DNA of 38,640 nt from an uncultured Clostridia bacterium (GTDB lineage: Bacteria; Bacillota; Clostridia; TANB77; CAG-508): positions 1 to 38,640 of the forward strand of contig CAMKSF010000014.1 in assembly GCA_946415375.1 (NCBI GenBank), in the 5' to 3' direction. Below the pieces are notes generated by a model that worked only from the letters and a program-made list of their open reading frames with translations, had not been told where the DNA came from and ran no database searches. Positions 26,251 through 34,574 of this stretch are shown here, one piece after another. The position numbers were made by a program, and so were the translations under genes. How positions within the stretch are numbered: position 1 is the stretch's first letter; the number at the start of each line of letters is the position of its first letter.

Positions 26251-26318
26251 TATAGTAATTCTGGTGTTAAAGATAATAATTTCAAGACTTCTCCACCTAT
26301 TATTTCTCTAGCAACAGA
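26251..26318 (-). pseudogene. Relic duplication of the rplN 3' end
   Basis: This stretch aligns without gaps to 26729-26796, the last 22 codons of rplN, with roughly 80% identity by eye. It still reads VAREIIGG then EVLKLLSLTPELL and a TAG stop, against [21 protein letters not shown] and TAA in the intact gene. A TGA lies in frame a few codons upstream, so it is only a tail fragment. The direct repeats enclose about 410 bp carrying ORF96. This points to insertion or recombination at the 3' end of rplN. Confidence 0.85.
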
Positions 26319-26411
26319 CCTTCATTTTTTGTATTTACAATAGTTCATAGTTTTATTCATATGTCTATATATATATCTTTTTTCCTACTTATGCTTTTTA
26401 TTTTTCTATTT
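26319..26411. other. AT-rich gap after ORF96
   Basis: About 90 nt of T-rich sequence between the rplN relic and ORF96. I see no gene, terminator hairpin or promoter in it. Confidence 0.4.
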
Positions 26412-26702
26412 TTAGTCTCTTTCTATACCCATATTACCATAATAATCCAATGGTAATTCGCCTACATCAATATCTTCAGAATCCGAGAAAAATCCAGGAG
26501 TTTTTCCATATCCCAAAACCTCATCGCCTTTCTTTAATACAAACATCGTATCATCTAGGTTTTGTTGGGCACTAATTTCTTTTTTAAAATCTTTTCTTTT
26601 TTCTTCAGAAGTCTGTGCTTTCTTTTTACGTTCTTCCTCAATTTTCTTATCAATTTTTTCCATGCTTTTTTTCCAATTCTTTGATGGTCCATATAATCTC
26701 AT
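26412..26702 (-). CDS. Small unknown charged protein (ORF96) after rplN
   Basis: This 96-residue, very hydrophilic protein has a Lys/Glu-rich helical N-terminal half (KKSMEKIDKKIEEERKKKAQ), then FVLKKGDEVLGYGKTPGFF and an acidic tail. The VLKKGDEVLGYGKT stretch could be a small beta hairpin. The binding site AAAGGTAG is about 11 nt from the ATG, so it is weak. It lies between the intact rplN and the duplicated rplN tail and was probably acquired together with one of those copies. Family and function are unknown. Confidence 0.62.
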   Translation of the reverse strand: MRLYGPSKNWKKSMEKIDKKIEEERKKKAQTSEEKRKDFKKEISAQQNLDDTMFVLKKGDEVLGYGKTPGFFSDSEDIDVGELPLDYYGNMGIERD

Positions 26703-26727
26703 ATAAACTCAACTACCTTTCTTGTAA

Positions 26728-27096
26728 TTATAGTACTTCTGGCGCTAAAGATAAGATTTTTAAGTATTCTCCATCTCTTAATTCTCTAGCAACAGGTCCG
26801 AATATACGTGTACCTTTTGGTGTTTTGTCTTCTTTTATAATAACAGCTGCATTTTCATCAAATCTAATGTATGATCCGTCAGCTCTTCTTATAGGATTCT
26901 TAGTTCTAACAACAACTGCTTTTACTACATCACCTTTTTTAACAATTCCACCAGGTGTTGCTGTTTTAACAGAAGCAACTACTATATCACCAATTGTAGC
27001 TGTTCTTCTATATGATCCACCTAAACATCTGATAACCATTAGCTCTTTTGCTCCAGTGTTGTCAGCAACATTTAATCTTGTTTGTTGTTGTACCAT
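26728..27096 (-). CDS. rplN: 50S ribosomal protein uL14
   Basis: uL14 (122 residues) sits at the subunit interface and interacts with bL19. [34 protein letters not shown] and [12 protein letters not shown] are conserved. AAGGAGGATACCAAAA precedes the ATG. A degenerate copy of its last 22 codons lies 478 bp downstream. The intact copy is followed by ORF96, not by rplX as usual. Confidence 0.98.
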   Translation of the reverse strand: MVQQQTRLNVADNTGAKELMVIRCLGGSYRRTATIGDIVVASVKTATPGGIVKKGDVVKAVVVRTKNPIRRADGSYIRFDENAAVIIKEDKTPKGTRIFGPVARELRDGEYLKILSLAPEVL

Positions 27097-27127
27097 TTTT
27101 GGTATCCTCCTTCTTAATTTGTTTTAC

Positions 27128-27388
27128 TTATTTTATAACTGCCTTCTTAACAATCTCAACTACTCTCCATCTCTTATCCTTAGATAAAGGTCTAGTTTCC
27201 ATAACTTTAACTGTGTCTCCAACTTGGCATTTATTTTCTTCATCATGAGCTTTTAATGTATAAGTCTTCTTAACTGTCTTTCCATAAACACTGTGTTGAA
27301 CATTTCTTTGAACAGCTACAACTACAGTTTTATCCATCTTATTAGATGTAACTATTCCTATCATTACCCTACGAAGATTTCTTTCCAT
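27128..27388 (-). CDS. rpsQ: 30S ribosomal protein uS17
   Basis: uS17 (86 residues) is an OB-fold protein that binds the 16S 5' domain. [40 protein letters not shown] and the C-terminal WRVVEIV strand are family motifs. Its ATG overlaps the rpmC stop by one base (TAATG). Confidence 0.97.
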   Translation of the reverse strand: MERNLRRVMIGIVTSNKMDKTVVVAVQRNVQHSVYGKTVKKTYTLKAHDEENKCQVGDTVKVMETRPLSKDKRWRVVEIVKKAVIK

Positions 27389-27597
27389 TAGTTATCTCCT
27401 TTCTTTTCAGCTATCTTTCTTTCAGTTAAAATTGTATTTATTCTAGCTATGTCTTTCTTTACTGATTTTATTTTATTTGGATTATCTAATCCATTTGTAG
27501 CTAAGCTGAATTTTAATTTAAATAATTCTGTTTTTAATTCACCTAGTTCTTTTTCTAATTCAGGTGAAGACATTTCTTTTATTTTATTTAATTTCAT
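27388..27597 (-). CDS. rpmC: 50S ribosomal protein uL29
   Basis: uL29 (69 residues) is a helical protein near the peptide exit next to uL23. It begins [20 protein letters not shown] and has [17 protein letters not shown]. Its start overlaps the rplP stop by one base (TAATG), which implies translational coupling. Confidence 0.97.
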   Translation of the reverse strand: MKLNKIKEMSSPELEKELGELKTELFKLKFSLATNGLDNPNKIKSVKKDIARINTILTERKIAEKKGDN

Positions 27598-28028
27598 TAA
27601 TTTTCACCCTCCTCGATTTTTTCTCTTACAATAAATTTTGTTCTTACAGGTAACTTGTTTGCTGCTAAACGTAAAGCTTCTCTTGCAGTTTCTTCTGGAA
27701 CTCCTGCAATTTCAAACATTACTCTTCCTGGTTTTACATTTGCAACCCAGAATTCTGTATTACCTTTACCTTTACCCATACGAGTTCCAAGTGGTTTTCT
27801 TGTTACTGGCTTGTCTGGGAATATTTTAATCCAAACTTTACCATCTCTTTTCATATAACGAGTCATTGCAACTCTGGCTGCTTCTATTTGATTTCCTGTA
27901 ATAGCTGCAGCGTCTAATGTTTGTAATCCGAATTCTCCTTCATTTACTACATTTCCTCTAGTTGCTTTTCCTCTATTTCTACCTTTTTGTACTTTTCTAT
28001 GTTTTGTTCTTTTTGGCATTAATGGCAT
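27597..28028 (-). CDS. rplP: 50S ribosomal protein uL16
   Basis: uL16 (143 residues) contacts the A- and P-site tRNA elbows. [40 protein letters not shown] and [17 protein letters not shown] are conserved. AGGAGGAG stands 7 nt before ATG 28028; the alternative start ATG 28019 would remove only three residues. Overlaps the rpsC stop by one base. Confidence 0.97.
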   Translation of the reverse strand: MPLMPKRTKHRKVQKGRNRGKATRGNVVNEGEFGLQTLDAAAITGNQIEAARVAMTRYMKRDGKVWIKIFPDKPVTRKPLGTRMGKGKGNTEFWVANVKPGRVMFEIAGVPEETAREALRLAANKLPVRTKFIVREKIEEGEN

Positions 28029-28684
28029 TATTGTTCTCCTCCTTCCATTTTTTTGCTAGGAAGAATTTCTCCTTTATAAATCCATACTTTTACGCCGATT
28101 TTTCCATATGTAGTTGCAGCTTCTGCAAATCCATAATCTATATCAGCTCTTAAAGTTTGAAGTGGTATATTACCTTCTTTATAGAACTCTGTTCTAGCCA
28201 TGTCTGCTCCACCTAATCTTCCAGATACTGCAGTTTTAATTCCTGCTGCACCTGATTTCATAGTTTTTTGCATACATTGTTTCATTGCACGTCTAAATGA
28301 AATTCTTCTTTCTAATTGATTTGCTATATCTTCAGCAACCAATTGTGCGTCAAGGCTTGGATTTTTCACCTCAACTACATTTAAGTTTACTTCTTTTCCT
28401 ATTAATTTTTTTACTTGATTTTTTAAATCTTCTATTCCAGCTCCACCTTTTCCAATTAGGATTCCTGGCTTAGCTGTATATATGTTGATTTTAACCATTT
28501 TAGCTGTTCTTTCTATTTCAATATTAGCAATTCCAGCTTCATATACTTTTTTCTTTAAAAATTTACGGATTTTTTGGTCTTCTACTAAACAATCTGCAAA
28601 ATCTTTATCACTTGCATACCATTTAGAGTTCCAATCTTTGATTATTCCTAATCTTGCTCCTGTTGGGTTTACCTTTTGTCCCAT
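28028..28684 (-). CDS. rpsC: 30S ribosomal protein uS3
   Basis: uS3 (218 residues) lines the mRNA entry tunnel and contributes to mRNA helicase activity. I start it at ATG 28684 ([14 protein letters not shown]), the universal N-terminus, with GGAGG upstream; the open frame to 28714 is an artefact. The KH domain with [11 protein letters not shown] and the C-terminal [20 protein letters not shown] are intact. Confidence 0.97.
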   Translation of the reverse strand: MGQKVNPTGARLGIIKDWNSKWYASDKDFADCLVEDQKIRKFLKKKVYEAGIANIEIERTAKMVKINIYTAKPGILIGKGGAGIEDLKNQVKKLIGKEVNLNVVEVKNPSLDAQLVAEDIANQLERRISFRRAMKQCMQKTMKSGAAGIKTAVSGRLGGADMARTEFYKEGNIPLQTLRADIDYGFAEAATTYGKIGVKVWIYKGEILPSKKMEGGEQ

Positions 28685-28688
28685 TAGC

Positions 28689-29039
28689 TTAAGCCTCCTT
28701 TTCTTTAAGAACAATTGTTATATGACTTGTTCTTTTTCTAATTCTTACTGCTGAACCTTTTGCAGCAGGTCTTATTCTTTTTAGAGTTGGACCTTGATTT
28801 GCATAGATTTCAGATACATATAATCTATCATGTTTCATATCATGATTATTTTCAGCATTTGCAATTGCTGATTTTAATAATTTTTCTATAATGTCTGAAG
28901 ATGCTTTTGGTGTAAATTTTACTATTGCTAAGGCTTCATTTACATCTTTTCCTCTTATTAAATCTGCAACAATTTTAACTTTTCTTGATGAAATTCTTGC
29001 ATATTTAAGAGTTGCTACTGCCTTCTTTTCTTCTTCCAT
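28689..29039 (-). CDS. rplV: 50S ribosomal protein uL22
   Basis: uL22 (116 residues) has a globular part and a long beta hairpin lining the exit tunnel. [20 protein letters not shown] and the hairpin end [19 protein letters not shown] are present. GGAAAGGTAGAT precedes the ATG. It lies 4 nt before the rpsC ATG. Confidence 0.97.
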   Translation of the reverse strand: MEEEKKAVATLKYARISSRKVKIVADLIRGKDVNEALAIVKFTPKASSDIIEKLLKSAIANAENNHDMKHDRLYVSEIYANQGPTLKRIRPAAKGSAVRIRKRTSHITIVLKEKEA

Positions 29040-29067
29040 ATCTACCTTTCCTTTCTATATAGAATTT

Positions 29068-29355
29068 TTATGCATTATTTTGTGGTTTTGTTGTCTTTTC
29101 TCCTGAATGGCCTTTAAATGTTCTAGTAGGAGCAAATTCACCTAATTTATGTCCTATCATTTCTTCTGATATATATACTGGAACATGTTTTCTACCATCA
29201 TGTACAGCTATTGTATGTCCAACCATTTGTGGATATATTGTAGAAGCTCTAGACCATGTCTTTAAAACTTCTTTTTTACCTTCTGCATTCATAGCTTCAA
29301 TTCTTTTTAATAACTCTGGTGCTATAAATGGTTTTTTCTTACTTGATCTTGACAT
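29068..29355 (-). CDS. rpsS: 30S ribosomal protein uS19
   Basis: uS19 (95 residues) sits in the 30S head near A-site tRNA and uS13. [40 protein letters not shown] and [16 protein letters not shown] are the standard motifs. It starts 5 nt after the rplB stop. Confidence 0.98.
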   Translation of the reverse strand: MSRSSKKKPFIAPELLKRIEAMNAEGKKEVLKTWSRASTIYPQMVGHTIAVHDGRKHVPVYISEEMIGHKLGEFAPTRTFKGHSGEKTTKPQNNA

Positions 29356-29360
29356 AAGCT

Positions 29361-30188
29361 TTATTTCCTCCTTTTAACTATAAATTTATTTGATTGTTTC
29401 TTTTTATTTCTTGTCTTGTATCCAAGAGCTGGTTTGCCCCAAGGTGTTAATGGTCCTGGATGTCCAATTGGTGCTCTACCTTCACCACCACCATGTGGGT
29501 GATCTACTGGGTTCATTGCAGAACCTCTAACCTCTGGTCTCCATCCCATATGTCTTTTTCTTCCTGCTTTTCCTAATTTAACATTAGCATGCTCAGAGTT
29601 TCCTATAACTCCAATTGTAGCTCTACAATTAGCTAAAACAAGTCTCATTTCTCCTGAAGGTAATCTTACATGTGCGTATTTTCCTTCTTTAGCCATTAAT
29701 TGAGCACTTTGTCCTGCTGCTTTAACAAGTTTTCCACCTTGTCCTGGATTTAATTCAATATTGTGAATTAATGTACCAACTGGAATACTGTTAATTTCCA
29801 TACAATTTCCTGGTTTAATATCAACTGCTTTCCCTGATATTACTTTGTCTCCATCTTTTAAATCTTGTGGTGCTAAAATATATGCTTTTTCTCCATCTTT
29901 ATATTCGATTAAAGCAATATTTGCACTTCTATTTGGATCGTATTCGATTCCTAATACTGTTGCTTCAATTCCGTCTTTTTTACGTTTGAAATCCATTATT
30001 CTATATTTTTGTCTATTTCCTCCACCTTGATGACGAACTGTAATTCTACCATATGAGTTTCTTCCTGCTTTTTCTTTCTTTACTGTTAATAAAGATTTCT
30101 CAGGAGTCTTTTTTGTAATCTCATTGTAGTCTAAAGTTGTCATGTTTCTTCTAGATGGTGTATAGGCTTTATAACTTTTTGTTGCCAT
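29361..30188 (-). CDS. rplB: 50S ribosomal protein uL2
   Basis: uL2 (275 residues) is essential for subunit joining and peptidyl transfer. It has ARRNM-like [34 protein letters not shown] and the catalytic-region [20 protein letters not shown] with the conserved His. AAAGGAGAGAAAATAAA precedes the ATG. A 167-nt gap and ORF68 separate it from rplW, which normally adjoins it. Confidence 0.98.
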   Translation of the reverse strand: MATKSYKAYTPSRRNMTTLDYNEITKKTPEKSLLTVKKEKAGRNSYGRITVRHQGGGNRQKYRIMDFKRKKDGIEATVLGIEYDPNRSANIALIEYKDGEKAYILAPQDLKDGDKVISGKAVDIKPGNCMEINSIPVGTLIHNIELNPGQGGKLVKAAGQSAQLMAKEGKYAHVRLPSGEMRLVLANCRATIGVIGNSEHANVKLGKAGRKRHMGWRPEVRGSAMNPVDHPHGGGEGRAPIGHPGPLTPWGKPALGYKTRNKKKQSNKFIVKRRK

Positions 30189-30312
30189 TTTATTTTCTCT
30201 CCTTTATATTTTATTTGTGAGTTTTTTCCTGCCTCACTGCAGATAAAATTTGTTCTCCTAGTTTTTTCTAGATATTATTTTATTGTTGTTTTAAAGCATT
30301 CTTAATTATTAT
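30189..30312. other. Non-coding spacer before rplB
   Basis: The spacer holds a small CTAG-A6-CTAG palindrome and, apart from the rplB AAAGGAGAG, a second AGGAG without a following ATG. No gene, terminator or promoter can be supported. Confidence 0.35.
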
Positions 30313-30387
30313 CTATTCTATTTCATCGTATCTTATATCTTCGTATAATTCAATATTATCTTCCAGAGTAATAGTTGCCTCCACCAT
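30313..30387 (-). CDS. Possible 24-residue overlapping micro-ORF
   Basis: ATG 30387 opens a 24-codon frame overlapping the end of ORF68 in another frame. It reads MVEATITLEDN then an acidic tail ending YDEIE and a TAG. The composition is protein-like, but there is no clear binding site, only possible coupling to ORF68 translation. It could instead be the original tail of ORF68 after a frameshift. Confidence 0.3.
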   Translation of the reverse strand: MVEATITLEDNIELYEDIRYDEIE

Positions 30388-30562
30388 AATTCAAATTCTT
30401 AAGACATCTTTTCCCTTTAGCTGCTTCGTCTAAAGTTTGTTGTGTATGTCTCATATTTTCTGGAACTTTTTCTATCCTATATGTAGGCTTTTTTCCTTCT
30501 TCTTCGGCTTTTTTCATCTCTAACTGTGCTCTAAAATGAGCCATGTTTCTTCCTTGAGACAT
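30356..30562 (-). CDS. Small unknown protein (ORF68) between rplW and rplB
   Basis: This 68-residue protein has AGGAGG 6 nt before its ATG, so translation is likely. It is very polar: MSQGRNMAHFRAQLEMKKAE, then a Lys/Arg/Glu-rich helix and a Gly/Tyr/Asn-rich tail (NYGGGNYYSGR). No membrane helix, no Cys pairs beyond one Cys, and no family recognised. rplW and rplB are adjacent in almost all bacteria, so its place is unusual. It should be co-transcribed with the S10 operon. The high charge would fit a nucleic-acid- or ribosome-associated peptide, but that is only inference. Confidence 0.7.
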   Translation of the reverse strand: MSQGRNMAHFRAQLEMKKAEEEGKKPTYRIEKVPENMRHTQQTLDEAAKGKRCLKNLNYGGGNYYSGR

Positions 30563-30616
30563 AAAATTCCTCCTATCAATTTAACAAAAAGTTTATTGAT
30601 GATTTCTAATAGTTAA

Positions 30617-30964
30617 TTATGCTCCCATAAATTCATCAATAGAGTCTTTATATTTCTTAGAAGCTTTAACTTCTTTTCCACCTTTACCTAGATATGTAGA
30701 ATCTCCTGGATTTGTGTCTATTGTAACAATAGCTTTTTTCCAAGCTGATGTTTCACCTTGATGATATCCTACTCTTTTTTTCTTTCCTTTTACACTTATT
30801 GTATTTACTTTTAATACTTTAACTTCGAAAAGTTTTTCAACTGCGTTTGCAATTTCAACTTTTGTAGCATTTTTATTTACCTCGAAAGTGTATTTTCCTT
30901 CTTGCATTGCATCATTACTTTTTTCTGTAATAATTGGTCTTACGATAATATCTTCTGCTAACAT
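30617..30964 (-). CDS. rplW: 50S ribosomal protein uL23
   Basis: uL23 (115 residues) sits at the peptide exit and is the docking site of trigger factor and [23 protein letters not shown] and the [20 protein letters not shown] loop are typical; a C-terminal extension [12 protein letters not shown] is added. It overlaps the rplD stop by one base (TAATG). Confidence 0.97.
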   Translation of the reverse strand: MLAEDIIVRPIITEKSNDAMQEGKYTFEVNKNATKVEIANAVEKLFEVKVLKVNTISVKGKKKRVGYHQGETSAWKKAIVTIDTNPGDSTYLGKGGKEVKASKKYKDSIDEFMGA

Positions 30965-31587
30965 TATGCGTACACCTCCTCTAATTTCTTTACAGTATCA
31001 AGTGGTAATACTAAGTTTGTATATTTTAATAAGTCATATACATTTATTTCATTTACTAATATTGTTTTTGCACCTTCAATATTGTTTGTTGATGCTTGAA
31101 CATTTAAATTCTTTTCTGGTAAAACAACTAATGTTTTTCCTGTAAGTTTTAAATCAGCAAATGCTTTTACCATTGATTTTGTTTTTATTTCTTTAAGTTC
31201 TAATTTATCTACTACTGTTAATTCTTTTTCAAGAACTTTTGAACTTAATACAGATTTTATAGCTAATTGTTTTTCTTTTTTATTTAAGCTATATCTATAT
31301 GAACGTGGTTTTGGTCCTAATGCTATACCACCTTTAATCCATTGTGGTGCTCTAATAGAACCTTGTCTAGCTCTACCTGTTCCTTTTTGTCTCCATGGTT
31401 TTCTTCCACCACCACTAACTTCTGCTCTTGTTTTTGTACTTTGAGTACCTTGTCTTTGATTAGCTAAGTAATTTAATAATACTTCATGAACTATATTTTC
31501 GTTTGGTTCAATACCAAATATTTTTTCATTTAGTTCTATATCGCTAACCTTTTTACCTTTTATATCATATACGTCTACTTTTGGCAT
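30964..31587 (-). CDS. rplD: 50S ribosomal protein uL4
   Basis: uL4 (207 residues) lines the exit tunnel and, in several bacteria, represses its own S10 operon. [34 protein letters not shown] and [12 protein letters not shown] form the tunnel loop; the C-terminal half has the usual fold. AAGGAGGATTAAGGAAA precedes the ATG. The structured leader before rpsJ is a candidate target. Confidence 0.98.
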   Translation of the reverse strand: MPKVDVYDIKGKKVSDIELNEKIFGIEPNENIVHEVLLNYLANQRQGTQSTKTRAEVSGGGRKPWRQKGTGRARQGSIRAPQWIKGGIALGPKPRSYRYSLNKKEKQLAIKSVLSSKVLEKELTVVDKLELKEIKTKSMVKAFADLKLTGKTLVVLPEKNLNVQASTNNIEGAKTILVNEINVYDLLKYTNLVLPLDTVKKLEEVYA

Positions 31588-31607
31588 TTTCCTTAATCCT
31601 CCTTTCC

Positions 31608-32240
31608 TTAATTAGCCTTAACTGATGATTTTATTTTTAAGATAGCTCCTTTTGCTCCTGGAACACTACCTTTTACTAAAATTACGTTTTTGTCCATATC
31701 TACTCTAACTATGTCTAAGTTTTGGATTGTAACTAAAACTCTTCCCATATGTCCTGGAAGTTTCTTTCCTTTGAATACTCTTCCTGGTGTAGATGTTGGT
31801 CCCATTGAACCTGGTCTTCTATGATACATAGATCCATGTCCCATTGGTCCTCTGTGTTGTCCATGTCTTTTTATAACACCTTGGAATCCTTTTCCTTTTG
31901 AAATTCCTTGAATATCTACATTTTCTCCTGCAGCAAATACATCTGCTTTTATTTCATCTCCAACTTTTACACCTTCAATTGAATCTAATCTGAATTCTCT
32001 TAAATGCTTTTTGTTTTCGATTTTTGATTTTGCAAAGTGTCCTGCTTCTGGTTTATTAACATGTTTTGATTTGACTTCTCCAAATCCTAATTGTAAAGCA
32101 TTGTATCCATCTGTTTCTACTGTTTTTACTTGAGCTACAACACATGGTCCTGCTTCAATAACTGTAACTGGAATAACATTTCCTTTTTCATCAAATATTT
32201 GTGTCATTCCTAGTTTTCTTCCTATTATTCCTTTTTTCAT
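31608..32240 (-). CDS. rplC: 50S ribosomal protein uL3
   Basis: uL3 (210 residues) is an early assembly protein near the peptidyl transferase centre. [40 protein letters not shown] and [20 protein letters not shown] are the family signatures. Normal second gene of the S10 operon. Confidence 0.98.
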   Translation of the reverse strand: MKKGIIGRKLGMTQIFDEKGNVIPVTVIEAGPCVVAQVKTVETDGYNALQLGFGEVKSKHVNKPEAGHFAKSKIENKKHLREFRLDSIEGVKVGDEIKADVFAAGENVDIQGISKGKGFQGVIKRHGQHRGPMGHGSMYHRRPGSMGPTSTPGRVFKGKKLPGHMGRVLVTIQNLDIVRVDMDKNVILVKGSVPGAKGAILKIKSSVKAN

Positions 32241-32309
32241 TTTTATACTTCCTTCCTATTGGCTGACTCCTAATTGTATGCCAGCATTGGTTTTTTCTTT
32301 ACTATATTA

Positions 32310-32633
32310 TTATAGTTTTATCTCAATATCCACACCAGCTGGTAATTCTAACTTCATTAAAGCATCTACTGTTTTTTGTGATGGATAAAGTATATCGATA
32401 ACTCTTTTATGAGTTCTCATTTCGAATTGTTCTCTAGAATCTTTATGTTTATGTGGAGAACGAATTACTGTTACTATTTCCTTTTTTGTTGGTAATGGAA
32501 TAGGTCCTGAAACTTTTGCTCCTGTCTTTTTAGCAGTATCTACTATTTTTGCAGCAGACTGATCTAAAATAGATGGCTCATAAGCTTTGATCCTTATTCT
32601 AATTTTTTCGCTTGTAGCAACTGTTTTTGCCAT
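32310..32633 (-). CDS. rpsJ: 30S ribosomal protein uS10
   Basis: uS10 (107 residues) sits in the 30S head and also works with NusB in antitermination. The start is ATG 32633 ([20 protein letters not shown]), AAGGAGGGAAATTAGT upstream. The open frame continues back to 32852 through the leader, but that translation is unlike any uS10. [20 protein letters not shown] is the family signature. First gene of the S10 operon. Confidence 0.97.
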   Translation of the reverse strand: MAKTVATSEKIRIRIKAYEPSILDQSAAKIVDTAKKTGAKVSGPIPLPTKKEIVTVIRSPHKHKDSREQFEMRTHKRVIDILYPSQKTVDALMKLELPAGVDIEIKL

Positions 32634-32867
32634 ACTAATTTCCCTCCTTTTAAATATTTTTGTTTTGAATATAGCTTGGCAAGTAGTAACGCTACCTGGT
32701 GTTTTGTATCTCACCAGTATTAAATCCCAAATTTGTATGATAAAATTGGGATAAGTGCTTTTCAACTTACCGCCTGGTCTAAGCCATGACATACTCCACT
32801 GAAGTTCCCTCCACCCTACAGCATAAGCGGGTGTAGCCACATTCAGCTTCAACGCTAAAATTCATAC
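32634..32867 (-). promoter_or_regulatory. Structured 5' leader of the S10 operon
   Basis: About 230 nt between the transcription start and the rpsJ RBS are clearly richer in G+C than the surroundings. Stems visible on the minus strand are ATCCCAA/TTGGGAT around 32725-32756 and CTGGTG/CACCAG at about 32694-32716, next to GGTAG/CTAC. GGGTGGAGGGAAC and CTTAGACCAGGCGG look like conserved loop sequences. Leaders of S10 operons are known to bind uL4 in several bacteria; here the ligand is inferred, and I cannot assign a named motif. Confidence 0.6.
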
Positions 32868-32873
32868 TATAAT

Positions 32874-32902
32874 AGTATATAACAAAAAGGGCTTGTTGTC
32901 AA
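32874..32902 (-). promoter_or_regulatory. Promoter of the S10-spc operon
   Basis: TTGACA (32897-32902) and TATACT (32874-32879) are 17 nt apart on the minus strand. The -35 box lies in the loop and upper stem of the preceding terminator hairpin (32884-32911). Confidence 0.8.
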
Positions 32903-32911
32903 GCCCTTTTT
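32884..32911. terminator. Terminator of the small membrane gene, overlapping the rpsJ promoter
   Basis: AAAAAGGGCTTG and CAAGCCCTTTTT form a perfect 12-bp stem with a 4-nt loop. It follows the stop at 32921 by about 10 nt and is symmetric, so it could act in both directions. Confidence 0.9.
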
Positions 32912-32920
32912 GTTAATTTT

Positions 32921-33118
32921 TTACTGTTCCTCATCAATATGAGAATCGACAAGAAACCAGCAGTACAGTACAACAATAATAATTACTGCTGTACTAAAGA
33001 GGCCACAGCCTACGCTTTTAGCGATGCTTCCGCTAGCTACGAACAGCCGTCTTCCTATTGAAACACCCCCAAAAAAGCCACACATACTCATTATAAGCAT
33101 AATACATTCTTGTTCCAT
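32921..33118 (-). CDS. Small Gly/Ser-rich membrane protein
   Basis: This 65-residue protein has AAGGAGG 4 nt before its ATG. Two hydrophobic stretches (MLIMSMCGFFGGVSIGRRLF and STAVIIIVVLYCWFLV) are separated by a short SGSIAKSVGCG turn; the tail is acidic (DSHIDEEQ). No family is recognised. It lies 90 nt after dprA with its own strong terminator. The local G+C is higher than in neighbouring spacer DNA. Confidence 0.7.
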   Translation of the reverse strand: MEQECIMLIMSMCGFFGGVSIGRRLFVASGSIAKSVGCGLFSTAVIIIVVLYCWFLVDSHIDEEQ

Positions 33119-33208
33119 TTTGCCTCCTTATAAAAAAACTACTGTTATATTTTAATTATACCACAAAATCATAAATAATTCAACATTCTATAAATTTAGT
33201 TCATTTTA

Positions 33209-34126
33209 TTAATTATAATTAATATACTCTTCAATTATTTCCTCTGGATTTGTGACTAATTTTGCACCTTGTCTTATAAGTTCATTTGTACCCATAGAAT
33301 TTACAGAATCTATGTTTCCTGGTATTACAAAAACATCTCTGCCTTGCTCTAACGCAAAGTCAACTGTAATCATTGTCCCACTTTTTGGTTTTGCCTCAAC
33401 AACTAATACTCCATTGCATAGCCCACTTATAATTCTATTCCTTGCTGGAAAGTTTTCTCTTAATGGTTTTGTTCCAAGAGGATATTCAGAAATAATACAC
33501 CCTCCCATATTTATTATTTCTTCTGCTATTTTTTTGTTTTCTTTTGGAAAAATCGTGTCCAAACCATTTCCTAATACTGCAATAGTTTTTCCTTTAGCAT
33601 TTATAGCACCCATATGAGCAAATGAATCAATTCCTCTTGCCAGGCCACTTACTACATTAAATCCATTACAGCATAATTTATGTGCAAATTCTTTTGCCAC
33701 ATATTTACCATATTCTGTTGCATCTCTACTACCAACAATTGCAATATTAGTTTCATTTAAAATATCTTTTCTTCCTATTATATATATACAAATTGGCGGA
33801 TTATCTATTTCTTTTAATAAATATGGATATTCTTTATCCTCTATACAGATTATATCTATGTTATGATTTTGCATATATTTTATATGTCTTTTTATATCGT
33901 CTTTAATTTTTTTATTTAAAATAACTTCCGAAAGTTTTTCTCCTATCCCTTCTACTTTTAATAACTGATTTTTTGATACATTCCACAAGTTTTCTTTCGA
34001 ACCAAATTCTTGAATTAATTTTTGATACCTTTTGAATCCTAAATTTTTTATGAGTGAAATCCAAACTTTAAATTCTTTATCGTTTATTTTAAGTCCTCCT
34101 ATTCTTGCCCTAAAATAGTTTAACAT
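33209..34126 (-). CDS. dprA: DNA-processing protein DprA (Smf)
   Basis: DprA protects incoming single-stranded DNA and loads RecA in transformation. The helical N-terminal part has a helix-hairpin-helix (LLKVEGIGEKLSEVIL). The Rossmann-like core shows AIVGSRDATEYG, VSGLARGIDSFAH, ISEYPLGTKP, NFPARNRIISGL and GTMITVDFALEQGRDVF. It ends near 305, without the C-terminal winged helix of longer homologues. The start is doubtful: ATG 34126 has no RBS and lies upstream of the likely -10 box. AGGAGG at 34095-34100 stands exactly 7 nt before an in-frame ATA at 34087, which would begin INDKEFKVWISL. Confidence 0.93.
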   Translation of the reverse strand: MLNYFRARIGGLKINDKEFKVWISLIKNLGFKRYQKLIQEFGSKENLWNVSKNQLLKVEGIGEKLSEVILNKKIKDDIKRHIKYMQNHNIDIICIEDKEYPYLLKEIDNPPICIYIIGRKDILNETNIAIVGSRDATEYGKYVAKEFAHKLCCNGFNVVSGLARGIDSFAHMGAINAKGKTIAVLGNGLDTIFPKENKKIAEEIINMGGCIISEYPLGTKPLRENFPARNRIISGLCNGVLVVEAKPKSGTMITVDFALEQGRDVFVIPGNIDSVNSMGTNELIRQGAKLVTNPEEIIEEYINYN

Positions 34127-34145
34127 ATTATTACATAAGTTGCAA
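34117..34145 (-). promoter_or_regulatory. Possible promoter of dprA
   Basis: TTGCAA (34140-34145) and TAAACT (34117-34122), 17-nt spacing on the minus strand. If used, transcription starts near 34110, downstream of the ATG at 34126. Confidence 0.45.
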
Positions 34146-34203
34146 GTAAAAGATTGTTTTTATATTAATTATTCTATTTTTTCTAATAGTATAACAAAAC
34201 AAC

Positions 34204-34239
34204 AAAGAGATTGCTATATTACTTTACAGCAATCTCTTT
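34204..34239 (-). terminator. Terminator of the two-gene unknown module
   Basis: AAAGAGATTGCT and AGCAATCTCTTT form a perfect 12-bp stem with a 12-nt loop, followed on the minus strand by GTTGTTTTG. It lies 17 nt after the stop at 34256. Confidence 0.8.
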
Positions 34240-34255
34240 ACTCTTTTATTTATAA

Positions 34256-34573
34256 TCAATTTATATTATTTAATTGGCTTATTTTTTCATCACATATCTT
34301 ATCCAATATACGTAATTTACTAAAACTCCAATCATCTATTATATTTGGATCTTTCATAGCTAAGTTATATAAGTTATATTTTTCTATATATTCTTCAGTT
34401 CCATTTTTTAAATCATCAACAAATGTATTTTTAGTCTTTTTATTTAATGAACTTTCATTTTCAGTTAATACTTGTTTAGATTTACTATCTTTTTTACTAA
34501 ATAATGATTTAAAAAACTCTCTTATCTTAATTAAGAGTCCTTGTTTTTTTACTTGCGGTAATTCATTATTCAT
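34256..34573 (-). CDS. Unknown small protein, second gene of a two-gene module
   Basis: This encodes about 105 residues starting MNNELPQVKKQ. The ATG at 34573 is preferred (AAGGTG 6 nt upstream); GTG 34582 is an alternative. The ATG lies 2 nt after the upstream stop, so coupling is likely. An amphipathic basic helix (LLIKIREFFKSLFSKKDSKS) near the N-terminus could lie on the membrane. A linker and a C-terminal helical part (DDWSFSKLRILDKICDEKIS) follow. No known family is recognised. Its fixed pairing with the gene at 34575 suggests a joint function. Confidence 0.72.
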   Translation of the reverse strand: MNNELPQVKKQGLLIKIREFFKSLFSKKDSKSKQVLTENESSLNKKTKNTFVDDLKNGTEEYIEKYNLYNLAMKDPNIIDDWSFSKLRILDKICDEKISQLNNIN

Positions 34574-34574
34574 A

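Noticed and set aside
30301..30360. Possible relic of the rplW 3' end before rplB
   Set aside because: Only scattered similarity, needs several gaps; far weaker than the gap-free rplN relic.
32634..32852. In-frame N-terminal extension of rpsJ
   Set aside because: The frame is open, but a strong RBS sits before ATG 32633, the family starts there, and the extension overlaps the structured leader.
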